Source: Pedobacter westerhofensis (lineage in GTDB: Bacteria > Bacteroidota > Bacteroidia > Sphingobacteriales > Sphingobacteriaceae). Taken from it: a DNA stretch of 64,000 nucleotides. A model generated the notes under the pieces. It did not search any database. It saw nothing but the letters and a program-made list of their open reading frames with translations, and had not been told where the DNA came from. Positions within the stretch are counted from its first letter, which is position 1, and the number at the start of each line of letters is the position of its first letter. Location of the stretch: assembly GCF_900182595.1 (NCBI RefSeq), contig NZ_FXTN01000004.1, positions 472,709-536,708 of the forward strand. Reading direction: 5' to 3'. Below are positions 53,924-62,531 of this stretch, in pieces. The position numbers and the translations under genes were made by a program.

Positions 53924-54859
53924 CTATAATTTCACTACAGCCATTACAGGAAAATGATCTGAAGGTGTGCGTGCCCTGAAATTTTTCAAAGCCACCTCTT
54001 TTGGAAAGTTTCCAGAATGGTAAGCTTCTTCGGGATCTTTTAGCGGAGATCTGTAGGTATCAGTGAGCACGCCATACTTTTGAACGGAGAAATCTTTAGT
54101 CAAAAATATATGGTCTATACGGTTATCGGTTTTTGTATTCGGGTTGAAGTTGTTGAAAGTACCATTGGTCACATATTTAAACTTCGCCAGGTCATAGCTG
54201 TCTTTAAGGATGTTGGAGTTATTGATCACCAGGTAACTTTCATTGTTTTGGTCTACATTAAAGTCGCCTGTTAGAATCGAGGTATGGTCTTTTGCCATGT
54301 CTTTTACTTTCTGAAGTATCAGCTTAGCGCTCTCTTTTCTTGCCGTTACACCAACGTGGTCAAAATGTACATTGAAAAAATAGAAGGTTTTTCCGTTTTC
54401 TTTAATCTGAAGTTTCACCCAGCTGCATATCCTTGGCAAGACAGCATCCCAGCCTTTGTTTGGTTTTTCTGTATCCTGAGAAAGCCAGAAGTCTCCGGAC
54501 TCCAGGAGTTTAAACTTTTCTTTACTATAAAAGATCGCAGAAAATTCACCTTCTTTTTTACCATCGTCCCTGCCTATTCCTGAGTACGTATAATCTGGAA
54601 GCAGGCCCTTGAGGTCTTCCAACTGATGGTAAAGCCCCTCCTGTGTACCAAAAACATCAAAGCCGTGGAACCTGATCAAACCTGCGATCACCGGCAGCCT
54701 TTCTTTCCATCCATCGCCGCGAAGCGCATCTTCTTTATTATTATCATTTCTCAGGTTATAAGTAGCTACATTAAAGGTTTGGGCATAGGTAGCAGGAGCG
54801 AGGGTGATTAGCAGAACCCCGATAAAAAGGATCCTGAATAAGTTTTTAATTGTGTTCAT
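53924..54859 (-). CDS. Secreted endonuclease/exonuclease/phosphatase (EEP) family hydrolase
   Basis: The signal peptide ends TYAQ (about residue 27). EEP motifs in order: VATYNLRNDN (31-40), GTQEGLYHQ with the metal-binding Glu near 74, YFFNVHFDHVG, SILTGDFNVDQ, NRIDHIFLT and SDHFPVMAV. All catalytic Asp, His and Asn positions seem intact. Homologues act on nucleic acids, inositol phosphates or sphingomyelin; the secreted form in Bacteroidota is often a phosphodiesterase of unknown substrate. Confidence 0.87.
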   Translation of the reverse strand: MNTIKNLFRILFIGVLLITLAPATYAQTFNVATYNLRNDNNKEDALRGDGWKERLPVIAGLIRFHGFDVFGTQEGLYHQLEDLKGLLPDYTYSGIGRDDGKKEGEFSAIFYSKEKFKLLESGDFWLSQDTEKPNKGWDAVLPRICSWVKLQIKENGKTFYFFNVHFDHVGVTARKESAKLILQKVKDMAKDHTSILTGDFNVDQNNESYLVINNSNILKDSYDLAKFKYVTNGTFNNFNPNTKTDNRIDHIFLTKDFSVQKYGVLTDTYRSPLKDPEEAYHSGNFPKEVALKNFRARTPSDHFPVMAVVKL

Positions 54860-55125
54860 TTATTGGGACTGTATGTTTTAATAGTATGATTTTTCCGGAT
54901 TTTCGGGGATTATTATTTCTCCGCTATTTCCAGGGCATAAAGTAATGAGGTTAAGGTTAAGTTATCCTACAGGTCACCAGATTTTTACTTTATAATCCAA
55001 TTTTCTTTTAGTATTAATCGGAATGTTTCATTTTTAGTGGCTTAATTATTGCTAAACAATAGCAAGCCAGAATATAAAATAAGTTTTTAAACAGAATCAA
55101 TTTCTGACATTAACCGCTCTCAAGT

Positions 55126-56628
55126 ATGAGTACAGGAAATATTATAAAAATTTCAAACGGTGTTTTAAAAGAGACTGCAAAAAATGAATACACCGTTTTT
55201 GCTGAGACTATAACTTCAAATGCAGGAAAAAAGGTTGTTGAACACTCAACAGACGGAATCGTTTTTGGTGAGCCAATCATACCTTCGAAGCAGATCGATG
55301 CAAAGATCATCGTACATTTCAGGCCAAAAGCTGGCTGGAAAGGCGAGGGATACGGCTTCGATTGGTTAAGGCGTGCAGATATTAGCCCTGCAGTGGCGGG
55401 TGATGTAAAATATGAAACAATCATCGGTAAGTATTATAGCAAAGCACCACATACGCCTGCAAATATTTACCGGGATATCAACTCTGCCGGACCGGACTTT
55501 AGCCTGAATGATGGAAAAGATGTACTGAATGCTGGTCCCTTTCTTTCATTGAAAGCAGAATATAGCAAACATACCATTCCCTGGAGAAACAAGAAAAACA
55601 GTTCTGGTGCTGAGATCAGGGACGCCAGTAACAACCCGGTGAAGGAAGAGTATTTTGTCCCCTGGCTGAGCTTATTTCCTGCAACCGTTGGTACTCCTGC
55701 AAAGGCAACTACCTATTCCAATACAAAAGCAGTTTTAAGTTTGATTGTTGATATTGAAGAGGATGCAGATTCTTTGGAGTTTGATGATAATCCTAATTTC
55801 GTGATCACACCGAAACAGGTAAATGTAAAGGGGAAAGGAATCAAAAGATTGAATGATGCCGTAACCATCGAGTGTAAAAAAGAATTTGCAGCTGATCAGT
55901 TAATCACTATACGGAGTATCAAAACGGCAGCTGACGGAAAAAAAACTACTGCCATTGCCGGCAGAATAAATGTGTGGGCGAATTCTCAGAGAAAAAAGAA
56001 AAAAATTGTACTGGTAGCGGTAAAAACAAGCATATCTAATGCTTACAGTTCCACTGGTGGTCAGGAGGCACTTTTCAGAAAATTCATGAACCAGGCGCTG
56101 GTTAATCCAGAAGTGGCCACAGATATGCTGGATGTAAGTGCACTTCCTGATTTTGCGGCCAAATACGTGAAGGGAGGACAAATAGGTGCCTATTATTCTG
56201 ATGATTATTCCACATCTCCGGTCACAAGAAATTCACACAAACCAGCTTCCTTTCAGGCAATGGAAGTTTTTCTGAGCGGGTTACTGCCCGCAAAATATAA
56301 CGGTTATTTCAAAGCGTTTTATCTTAATGACGGAGGAGGCTTTGTGGATACTTCCAATATAGTGCAGGGACTGAACGGGTATTCATCAGGCAATAATGTA
56401 GTGCTGTTCCCTACAAAAAATGACGAAACTGCGGCACACGAATTTTTACATTCTCTCGACCTGCCACATACTTTTGTAAATGCAGAGGCTGCACCACAGG
56501 CGAAATTTACTTTTGAGATCAAAAAAACAGATAACGTAATGGATTACAGTCATCAGGCGAACATACAACGAACTAATTTATGGCACTGGCAGTGGAAAGT
56601 AGCACATGCCGCGGCAGAAAATGAGTAA
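55126..56628 (+). CDS. Metzincin-type zinc metallopeptidase, candidate contact-dependent effector
   Basis: 500 residues without a signal peptide. The C-terminus has the zinc motif HEFLHSLDLPH (438-448; HExxHxxGxxH with Asp for Gly) and, 24 residues later, a Met-turn NVMDYS (M472), which together define a metzincin. The N-terminus (MSTGNIIKISNGVLKET, then a GKKVVEHSTDGIVFGEP segment) resembles the first residues of proteins associated with type VI secretion subtype iii or contractile injection systems in Bacteroidota; this is recalled, not searched. The middle (about 140-300) is beta-rich. The gene is followed after 24 bases by a small exported protein, as in effector-immunity pairs. No secretion genes are in the window. 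Confidence 0.7.
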   Translation: MSTGNIIKISNGVLKETAKNEYTVFAETITSNAGKKVVEHSTDGIVFGEPIIPSKQIDAKIIVHFRPKAGWKGEGYGFDWLRRADISPAVAGDVKYETIIGKYYSKAPHTPANIYRDINSAGPDFSLNDGKDVLNAGPFLSLKAEYSKHTIPWRNKKNSSGAEIRDASNNPVKEEYFVPWLSLFPATVGTPAKATTYSNTKAVLSLIVDIEEDADSLEFDDNPNFVITPKQVNVKGKGIKRLNDAVTIECKKEFAADQLITIRSIKTAADGKKTTAIAGRINVWANSQRKKKKIVLVAVKTSISNAYSSTGGQEALFRKFMNQALVNPEVATDMLDVSALPDFAAKYVKGGQIGAYYSDDYSTSPVTRNSHKPASFQAMEVFLSGLLPAKYNGYFKAFYLNDGGGFVDTSNIVQGLNGYSSGNNVVLFPTKNDETAAHEFLHSLDLPHTFVNAEAAPQAKFTFEIKKTDNVMDYSHQANIQRTNLWHWQWKVAHAAAENE

Positions 56629-56652
56629 CCACATTGCATATCATCAACTGTC

Positions 56653-57390
56653 ATGAAAAAAAACAAAGGGCCCTTCCGATTCAATATTCTGCTAATTGCT
56701 ACCTTTTTAATCGGGACTACTTCATTTTGCAGTGGTCAAAAACATCAGATAAACAATAACATAAATTCTAAAAATATGCAGCTCCCAACCGTTTCAGCTG
56801 ATTTTGAAAAACTTGATTTGACCGGACTGAAGGCTAAAGCCACTAAAAGCCAGGGAATGAAGATCTTACCAGACCGCAAGACGGTAGAAATAGAGGTGTA
56901 CGATTATCAGTTCCAGGCAGATAATGGAGATATCATCCGGTTCTCTGGTGACAACTATGGAGATTACAGATTAGAGCAGAGGATCAAAGATGCCTATTTT
57001 AACCTGGTAAAGATTTATGATCAGAGTGGAAATATCAAAACAAAAGGACTGGAGTTCAATGTGTTTTATGGCACTTTTAAAAAGGGAACCTGGTATAGCT
57101 TTAACCCGGATGGGAAGTTAGCTTCGTCCATTGATTACGATACGCCCTTCAAATTCAGTTTCGAACAGCTTGTTCAGTTATTGGGGCAACAACATATACC
57201 ACTAAAAAAAGGGCCTGTAGCGCAAAACCCCGGATTTCTTACCTCAATCAAGCGCGCTGCTGAGGCAAATCAAACGCCGGTTTGGCAGGTGAGCTGGTTA
57301 AAGGCACCGGATAAAATTGAAGATATCGTGATTAGCGGAGTAACGGGGAAAGTGGTGTCCAGCAGGGTCAGGAATTATGTGAATAATTAA
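56653..57390 (+). CDS. Exported protein of unknown function, candidate immunity partner
   Basis: 245 residues with an N-terminal hydrophobic segment (NILLIATFLIGTTSFCSG); the Cys near residue 26 could be lipidated, though Phe before it is a poor lipobox. The mature part is alpha/beta with no known catalytic motif (VEIEVYDYQFQADNGDIIRFSG; TPVWQVSWLKAPDKIEDIVISG). It lies 24 bases after the metzincin gene on the same strand, so it is probably cotranscribed. A periplasmic partner would be expected if that enzyme attacks envelope proteins. I do not recognise a family. Confidence 0.65.
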   Translation: MKKNKGPFRFNILLIATFLIGTTSFCSGQKHQINNNINSKNMQLPTVSADFEKLDLTGLKAKATKSQGMKILPDRKTVEIEVYDYQFQADNGDIIRFSGDNYGDYRLEQRIKDAYFNLVKIYDQSGNIKTKGLEFNVFYGTFKKGTWYSFNPDGKLASSIDYDTPFKFSFEQLVQLLGQQHIPLKKGPVAQNPGFLTSIKRAAEANQTPVWQVSWLKAPDKIEDIVISGVTGKVVSSRVRNYVNN

Positions 57391-57462
57391 GGTCATCTGA
57401 CTGATCACACATCTTTGCAGTCAAAGCTTGAACACCGTTCTGCTGTTGTAAGGGAATTATGA

Positions 57463-58380
57463 TTATATTCCAATATTGCTGATTGGGGTTGAATTAACTG
57501 TGGAGCAAAAATTAGCTACAAAATTTTTCGTGTATATTCCAGTAGGATCCAGTTCGGGATCTAATATTGTAATTTCCAAACCTCTGGCATGATGATCTGA
57601 TAACAGTAAATTCAGTATTTTATTAAACTGGTGATATTCCAGGCCATTTGGTTGGCGGCTATCGACTGCGGGCATGATCTGATCATTTAAAACATCAACG
57701 TCAATATGGATCCAAAAGCCTTTTAAGTTCCTGTCCTTAATCATTTGCAGAAAATCAGAGATGGTTTGTTCAATTCCGATTTTTCTCAGCAGCTTAAGAT
57801 CGGTATAATTTATATCTGAATCCTCTATCGCTTTAACATACCATTCCTCATAGTCCCTGTTTCCAACACACCAAACATTCTGTTCCTCAAAATAGGGCTT
57901 TTGTCCATTTATATTTGTGAGTTTATCATGCCCATAGCCAGTTACAATTGCTAAATCCATTCCTGAAGCACCACCGGTTTGCGATAACGAAGGCCACATA
58001 AAATCTGTATGCCCATCCAGAAAAAATAACGCAAATTCTCCCATCTCTTTTAATGCTAATGAATTGCCTATTAAAATGCTGCAATCACCGCCTATGATCA
58101 TCGGGAACTTGTTCTCCGAAAGCACCTTTTGTAATATTACAGACTGTTCTTTTGCATATTTAATGATTTCGCCTGCATTTCTTACGCCGGAAATTTCATC
58201 AAGATCCATACTATAGCCTGGCGGAGCAAGCTTAATCACGCTGCTTGCTTTTAATGATGAATGAAAATGATGCGTTCTCAAAAAATCCGGTAATTTCTTT
58301 ACACCAGGTTCGTGTCCTGCAAAAGGTTCTTTTAAGCCAAGGTTAGATGGGAATTCCAATATGCAAATATGGTCTTTCAT
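57463..58380 (-). CDS. Arginase/agmatinase-family ureohydrolase
   Basis: The fold and motifs of the binuclear manganese ureohydrolases are clear: GGDCS (97-101), DGHTD (122-126, D122, H124, D126) and HIDVDV (225-230, D227, D229). In the first motif the His ligand of GGDHS is Cys, a variant also seen in some uncharacterised branches. Candidate substrates are arginine, agmatine, guanidino acids or formimidoylglutamate; the sequence does not decide. It is a single gene, convergent with the exported protein at 57390. Confidence 0.85.
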   Translation of the reverse strand: MKDHICILEFPSNLGLKEPFAGHEPGVKKLPDFLRTHHFHSSLKASSVIKLAPPGYSMDLDEISGVRNAGEIIKYAKEQSVILQKVLSENKFPMIIGGDCSILIGNSLALKEMGEFALFFLDGHTDFMWPSLSQTGGASGMDLAIVTGYGHDKLTNINGQKPYFEEQNVWCVGNRDYEEWYVKAIEDSDINYTDLKLLRKIGIEQTISDFLQMIKDRNLKGFWIHIDVDVLNDQIMPAVDSRQPNGLEYHQFNKILNLLLSDHHARGLEITILDPELDPTGIYTKNFVANFCSTVNSTPISNIGI

Positions 58381-58874
58381 AATGTTGCAGCTAATTTCAT
58401 CTAATTTAAGGAGAAAAGATTAGGCCACAATGAACAATAAAATCTTGTGTATCATCTAAATGGTTAGATCTTCTTTGGATAAAATTCAATTTTGATGTGA
58501 CTTCTAAGAACTTTGGACATTCTTCACTAGAAGTTGTCTGAGATGGGAAAATAAATCTTACATCATTTCATTAAGTTTTGAAATGGACCGCCATATTGTT
58601 TCAGACCTGATCAACCGAAACTTTTCGACTGATAAAGAACATCTTGTCTGATTCAAACCTGCAACCTTTTCGAATAAGCAGATAGTATTTAGGTGTTTGT
58701 TTATATTGTTACACTACTATAATTTAATAACAGTAAATAATTAACTTTTTCTCGGTATTATGTGTGATCTGCATAAAAAAATAAATAAATATCATTACCT
58801 TAACGTAATAGCTTGAAACCAAACTCATGCTTTCAGTGATGGTAATATGCGTACACTAAGATAAAACTTAAACT
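58381..58874. other. AT-rich intergenic region, mostly without recognisable genes
   Basis: 494 bases between the divergent ureohydrolase and lipoprotein genes. The only coding-like stretch is the short fragment at 58583-58651. The rest is AT-rich and presumably holds promoters for both genes, but no clear TAnnTTTG box with a -33 partner was found. Confidence 0.6.
58583..58651 (+). pseudogene. Possible remnant of an IS3-family transposase (OrfB)
   Basis: A 22-codon open stretch reads ...HIVSDLINRNFSTDKEHLV and then a stop. The LxNRNF pattern followed by a basic/polar stretch resembles the part of IS3-family OrfB just before the DDE core (NxLNRxF ... VWVSDITY), cut off where WVSDITY would begin. 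It is too short to be sure. Confidence 0.25.
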
Positions 58875-59381
58875 ATGAAAAAATTGCTCTTATTATTTCT
58901 TGGCTTATCGTTACTCGCCTGCAGCAAAGAAAGAATCGATGGAGGGGTATTAATAGATGTTGGTGTAGGCCTGCATTATATAAACAAGGCAGGCAATCTC
59001 TTCGATTCCAGATCCCCGGTCTATAAAGAAAGCGACGTCAAAATTTATAATATAACAGGGGGTAAGGAGGTGCTTTTTTCCCAGGGTAATTTGACTTATT
59101 CAGGTGGATTTGATGTCAGGCCGGTAGACTCCCTGGGAACAAACGTAATTTATGTATTCGTGAACCACGAGTTAGAAGGAGGGAAAAATACAGCCAAAAC
59201 TATTGTGAGGATTGGTAGTGATATTGTTGATACGCTGACCTGTCAGATATCAAAACCAAATTCAGCCTCCAGTATCGTTACCAAAGTCTGGCTTAATGGT
59301 AAGTTAAAATGGGATATATCCAATCCAAAGGATCCAGTGGCTGAATTTGGTAAACAAAGGGCTTTTACGATATATAAATAA
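58875..59381 (+). CDS. Small lipoprotein of unknown function
   Basis: 168 residues. The lipobox is LLAC with C16. The mature part is beta-rich (VGVGLHYINKAGNLFDSRSP; GGKEVLFSQGNLTYSGGFDVRP; FVNHELEGGKNTAKTIVRIGSDIVDTLTC) and looks like a single sandwich domain. No known family. It starts after the long AT-rich gap and is convergent with the S41 peptidase gene. Confidence 0.65.
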   Translation: MKKLLLLFLGLSLLACSKERIDGGVLIDVGVGLHYINKAGNLFDSRSPVYKESDVKIYNITGGKEVLFSQGNLTYSGGFDVRPVDSLGTNVIYVFVNHELEGGKNTAKTIVRIGSDIVDTLTCQISKPNSASSIVTKVWLNGKLKWDISNPKDPVAEFGKQRAFTIYK

Positions 59382-59440
59382 GCGTCTTATTCCAGCAACG
59401 TAAACCGCTTAACAACAGTGACAAGTACAGGTTTCTTGCT

Positions 59441-60457
59441 TTATTTAGTTAACCATTTGGCCGCAGCCAAAATTTTCCTGTCGTTCTCCAGATCATTGAA
59501 TTTATCCGGACTGGAAATCGAAATGTCGGGGCGAATGGCTTTGAAATAGGTCTTTCCATTTCTGTCTTTTCCATATCCAACGGACAAATTCAGGAACGCT
59601 TCGTCATTTATTTTAAAACCCTGGTTCGCCGTTACATACCCTGCAGTAGAGTTCCCTATGATAATTGTGTTCGGTCTGCCTTTAAATGCAATGATCAGAA
59701 ATTCTCCTGAACTACCGGTTGCAGGGCTGGTCAACATCACCATTGGCAATCTTGCTGTAGCGGTCCAACATTTAGGAGCGATGCTTGCCAACTTTGTTGT
59801 ATCGATGTAAAAGTTGTGATCCTTTAGAAACCATTTAGATTCAGTCTTCATGAGAAATGAGCCCACAGCTTCGCGCTGCAGTAGTTGTTCCAGGCCCAAT
59901 ATCATTGGGTACATTGCCCCACCGCCATTAATCCGAAGATCGACAATAATGCCTTTAATATGTTGTGTTAACAAGGAACAAAGACTATCATTAAGGTTTT
60001 GCGCAAGCGAATCAAAAGTACTTTTGGATCCACCCGGCATTGAAGGAATTCTCAAATAGCCAATATTATCTTTTAATATTCCAGTTTTAATACCAGATCT
60101 TTTATTCCATTCATTTTTAATACTATCTGAAATTGGCGATTCTTTTCTATTATACTTGAAAACACTGTCGCGATAAAAAAAGGCGCCATGAAAATCATCA
60201 AGCGACCTGAATAAATACCGTATTACATCGCCAAGTTGATATGGACTTGACAGATTGGCCGCTTTTAACATCACATTTTTCCTGAGTAGTGTCCAATCAA
60301 CTTTATTTGAATTAACTGAGTTTTTTCTCATGATTGTGATTGTGCTATCAACCAGAAATTTGATCTCCTGATTTTTAAAGTCCTGGCAAAATACCTCCTG
60401 GGAACGGAATACCAGGATAAAGCTGATAAACAAAATGATTTTTTGTGGCATCATCAT
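59441..60457 (-). CDS. S41-family (C-terminal processing-like) peptidase, secreted
   Basis: The signal peptide ends near VFCQ (residue 25). It lacks a clear PDZ domain. S41 motifs: NIGYLRIPSMPGG (131-143), GIIVDLRINGGGAMYP (169-184), and the nucleophile region TSPATGSSGEFLIIAF (243-258) with catalytic Ser 249 or 250. IIIGNSTAGYVTANQ follows as usual for the family. At 338 residues it is of the short, tricorn-like type. Three ATGs in a row open the gene. It lies next to the tRNA remnant and is probably the last backbone gene before the integrated element. Confidence 0.82.
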   Translation of the reverse strand: MMMPQKIILFISFILVFRSQEVFCQDFKNQEIKFLVDSTITIMRKNSVNSNKVDWTLLRKNVMLKAANLSSPYQLGDVIRYLFRSLDDFHGAFFYRDSVFKYNRKESPISDSIKNEWNKRSGIKTGILKDNIGYLRIPSMPGGSKSTFDSLAQNLNDSLCSLLTQHIKGIIVDLRINGGGAMYPMILGLEQLLQREAVGSFLMKTESKWFLKDHNFYIDTTKLASIAPKCWTATARLPMVMLTSPATGSSGEFLIIAFKGRPNTIIIGNSTAGYVTANQGFKINDEAFLNLSVGYGKDRNGKTYFKAIRPDISISSPDKFNDLENDRKILAAAKWLTK

Positions 60458-60737
60458 ATTTTACTTTAACAGTTTTGTCAAGGGGACGATCGGCAGCAAA
60501 TTAATAATTAGAGACGAAAGTTCAATCGTAAATTTAAAAAAAATAAGGTCTGTTATTTGAGAGAAAATAAGTAACAATTTGGTCGGAAGAAACACAACAT
60601 GAAAGTTAGTGGAATACTTTTTGAAGAATCGTAAATAAATCTAAGAAATAGAAGAGTTAATCAAAAAGACGATATGATTAATAATCGATCATTATCAGAT
60701 TGAACCAAATTTATTCGACCAAATATCTTTCAATGCA

Positions 60738-60765
60738 AAATGCCTCAATTTGCATTGAGGCATTT
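60738..60765 (-). terminator. tRNA-type rho-independent terminator
   Basis: A 12-bp perfect stem (AAATGCCTCAAT at 60738-60749 with ATTGAGGCATTT at 60754-60765) and a TTGC loop. Read on the minus strand it directly follows the tRNA 3' fragment and ends in a short T-run, the usual place of a tRNA gene terminator. Confidence 0.75.
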
Positions 60766-60767
60766 CG

Positions 60768-60792
60768 TGATCCCGCTGGGATTCGAACCTAG
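60768..60792 (-). other. 3' fragment of a tRNA gene, probable attachment site
   Basis: Minus strand reads CTAGG-TTCGAAT-CCCAG (T arm, 60776-60792) then CGGGATC (3' acceptor strand, 60769-60775) and A (60768, discriminator). The T loop TTCGAAT is canonical; one pair of the T stem (A-C at 51-63) is mismatched. No anticodon arm, D arm or matching GATCCCG 5' strand follows to the right. The intact tRNA is expected at the far end of the integrated element, beyond the window. CCA is not encoded. Confidence 0.75.
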
Positions 60793-61104
60793 TGCTAAAA
60801 TCAGCTGTTATGTATTTAACAAAAAAATTGAAATAGGTAAATAGTCTTACTAATAAATGTACAATAGTAAAAAAATGATAATCGATTATAAACACTGGTT
60901 CCGAATGCTTTCATTATAATTAGCTCTTATCCGATCTTTTCATTTTGTTTTTGTGAGAACACATAATTTTAGATATGTTTGACTCATTAGAATTGTTTTG
61001 TAAAATATGACCTTATTACTTGATCGAATATCGATTAAGTAACCGGCCTGAGATAACTTTTTCAGGTCTTTAAATAAATATTGACAAATTTTACAAAAAA
61101 AACA

Positions 61105-61743
61105 ATGAATCAGAATAGAAAGATCGCAGTATTGGGCGGTGGCGGCAGGACTGGGAAATACCTCATTACCAAATTAATCGACAAAGGATATTTTGTAAAA
61201 ATTCTTCTCCGAGATCCGGAAAAGTTCGAAATAAAAAGCTCTTTAATTCAAATAATTCAAGGTGATGCTATAGAAGGCAGTATTATAAGGAGTCTAATCC
61301 ATGGTTGTGATGCTGTGATTAGTACTATTGGCCAACGTAAAGGCGAACAGTTAATTGCTGAACAAGCAACTAGGAATGTCTTAGATGCTATGCTGCAATT
61401 TGGTATAGAGCGGTATATTTTGGTTGCAGGTATTAATATTGACACCCCATTCGATAATAAAGGACCTGAAACAGTCATTGCAACTAATTGGATGAAGACA
61501 AACTTTCCTCTAATTCAGGAGGACAGACAAAAAGCGTATAAACTTTTGGTTAAAAGTGATATTAAGTGGACTTTAGTTAGAGTACCTTTTATTTATTTTA
61601 ATAATGGTGATGGCAATGTGGACATAAATCTAAATGATTGTTTAGGGAATAAAATATATGCAGACAACATTGCCTGGTTCCTGGTTAAACAACTTACTGA
61701 CGATACCTACATTAATAAAGCTCCATTTATTTATAACTCTTAA
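61105..61743 (+). CDS. NAD(P)-binding Rossmann protein (atypical SDR / NmrA-like)
   Basis: ATG 61105 is chosen over an upstream in-frame TTG at 61081. The dinucleotide motif GGGGRTG (11-17) follows the first strand (KIAVLG). Further on are VKILLRDPEKF (binding of the NADP phosphate by the Arg), IIQGDAIEG, CDAVISTIG and RYILVAGINID, the pattern of the flavin-reductase/biliverdin-IX-beta-reductase-like atypical SDRs. The YxxxK catalytic pair is present as DRQKAYKLLVKS in displaced form. First gene to the right of the tRNA scar; it ends in its own terminator. Confidence 0.82.
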   Translation: MNQNRKIAVLGGGGRTGKYLITKLIDKGYFVKILLRDPEKFEIKSSLIQIIQGDAIEGSIIRSLIHGCDAVISTIGQRKGEQLIAEQATRNVLDAMLQFGIERYILVAGINIDTPFDNKGPETVIATNWMKTNFPLIQEDRQKAYKLLVKSDIKWTLVRVPFIYFNNGDGNVDINLNDCLGNKIYADNIAWFLVKQLTDDTYINKAPFIYNS

Positions 61744-61747
61744 AAAC

Positions 61748-61780
61748 AAGTCTGGGTCTGTAAGAGGCCCAGACTTATTT
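61748..61780 (+). terminator. Rho-independent terminator after the Rossmann gene
   Basis: AAGTCTGGG (61748-61756) and CCCAGACTT (61768-61776) form a 9-bp stem with an 11-base loop, followed by ATTTTGG. It begins four bases after the stop codon at 61743. Confidence 0.8.
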
Positions 61781-61890
61781 TGGTCATTAACAACTATTGG
61801 TTTTCTTAATTGTATGACATCTTCAAGCTTAAAAAAAGAGGGTACCGAATTCCACTAATCGAGGGTATGGTTATTGTAGAAATAATTCTT

Positions 61891-61907
61891 TATTTTTGTG
61901 TTAACAC
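61891..61907 (+). promoter_or_regulatory. Promoter and palindromic operator of the toxin-antitoxin operon
   Basis: TATTTTTG (61891-61898) is a perfect TAnnTTTG -7 box. It runs straight into the perfect palindrome GTGTTAACAC (61898-61907), which would cover the transcription start, 15 bases before the antitoxin ATG. This is the usual arrangement for autorepression by an antitoxin. The -33 box is weak. Confidence 0.55.
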
Positions 61908-61921
61908 TCAATATCATATCC

Positions 61922-62152
61922 ATGCACTTAGAAACACGTAAACTACATTTGATAGAAGAAATGCTCAAAGTAAAGAGTGAAGCTACTTTATCTGCTTTGG
62001 AGAAACTATTAAAGAGTACCAACAGTAAAACAGTTAAGAAAACACCAAGCTTAAAAGATTTTTCTGGAATCTGGTCTAAGGACGAGGCGGAAGAAATGGA
62101 ACGCATAATTGCACAATCTTGTGAAACAATCCACCCAGATGACTGGAAGTAA
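61922..62152 (+). CDS. Type II antitoxin (VapB-like)
   Basis: A 76-residue charged protein. The N-terminal part (HLETRKLHLIEEMLKVKSEATLSALEKLL) is helical and basic/acidic, the middle is a flexible KTPSLKDFSG linker, and the C-terminus (WSKDEAEEMERIIAQSCETIHPDDWK) is an acidic toxin-wrapping helix typical of antitoxins of PIN toxins in Bacteroidota. It overlaps the toxin gene by 14 bases. It should bind and block the PIN protein and repress the palindrome just upstream. Confidence 0.8.
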   Translation: MHLETRKLHLIEEMLKVKSEATLSALEKLLKSTNSKTVKKTPSLKDFSGIWSKDEAEEMERIIAQSCETIHPDDWK

Positions 62153-62531
62153 TCTATTAGATACCAATATCGTTATTGAGTTATTTAAAGGCAATTCTAC
62201 AATTACAGCGTTTCTTGAAACCTTAGAGGAGGAAATAAACATTCCTTTTGCTGTATTAGGAGAATTATATCTGGGTGCTTACAGATCAGCTAACCCAAAA
62301 AAGCACATTAAACAGATCAACTCTTTTCTAGAGAGGTGTAATGTACTTATTGCTGATGATGAAACAGCAAATCACTATGCCTTAATCAAAACTGCCTTGT
62401 TGCAAAAAGGTAAGCCAATACCGGAGAATGACATGTGGATAGCTGCAGTATCAAAGCAATTTGACCTAAAGTTACACACCAAGGACAAGCACTTTAAGGA
62501 AATAGACGACCTCAATTTACAGAGCTGGTAA
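62139..62531 (+). CDS. vapC: VapC-type PIN-domain toxin
   Basis: The ATG 62139 lies inside the end of the antitoxin gene, so translation is coupled. The PIN domain has 130 residues with its acidic metal-binding set: D8 (LLDTNIVIE), E42 (LGELYLGA), D98 (ENDMWIAA) and D116 (LHTKDKHF). Toxins of this family are magnesium-dependent ribonucleases that usually cut tRNA or rRNA. It ends the toxin-antitoxin operon inside the suspected integrated element. Confidence 0.88.
   Translation: MTGSNLLDTNIVIELFKGNSTITAFLETLEEEINIPFAVLGELYLGAYRSANPKKHIKQINSFLERCNVLIADDETANHYALIKTALLQKGKPIPENDMWIAAVSKQFDLKLHTKDKHFKEIDDLNLQSW

Larger units (their letters stand above)
60458..61104. other. AT-rich intergenic region with integration scar
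   Basis: 647 bases with no believable gene. It contains the terminator (60738-60765) and the tRNA 3' fragment (60768-60792), both on the minus strand. To the right of the fragment base composition becomes more AT-rich. An open frame on the minus strand at 60695-60895 crosses the tRNA remnant and is not considered coding. Confidence 0.7.

Noticed and set aside
60695..60895. 66-codon minus-strand frame
   Set aside because: It crosses the tRNA fragment and its terminator, so translation is very unlikely.
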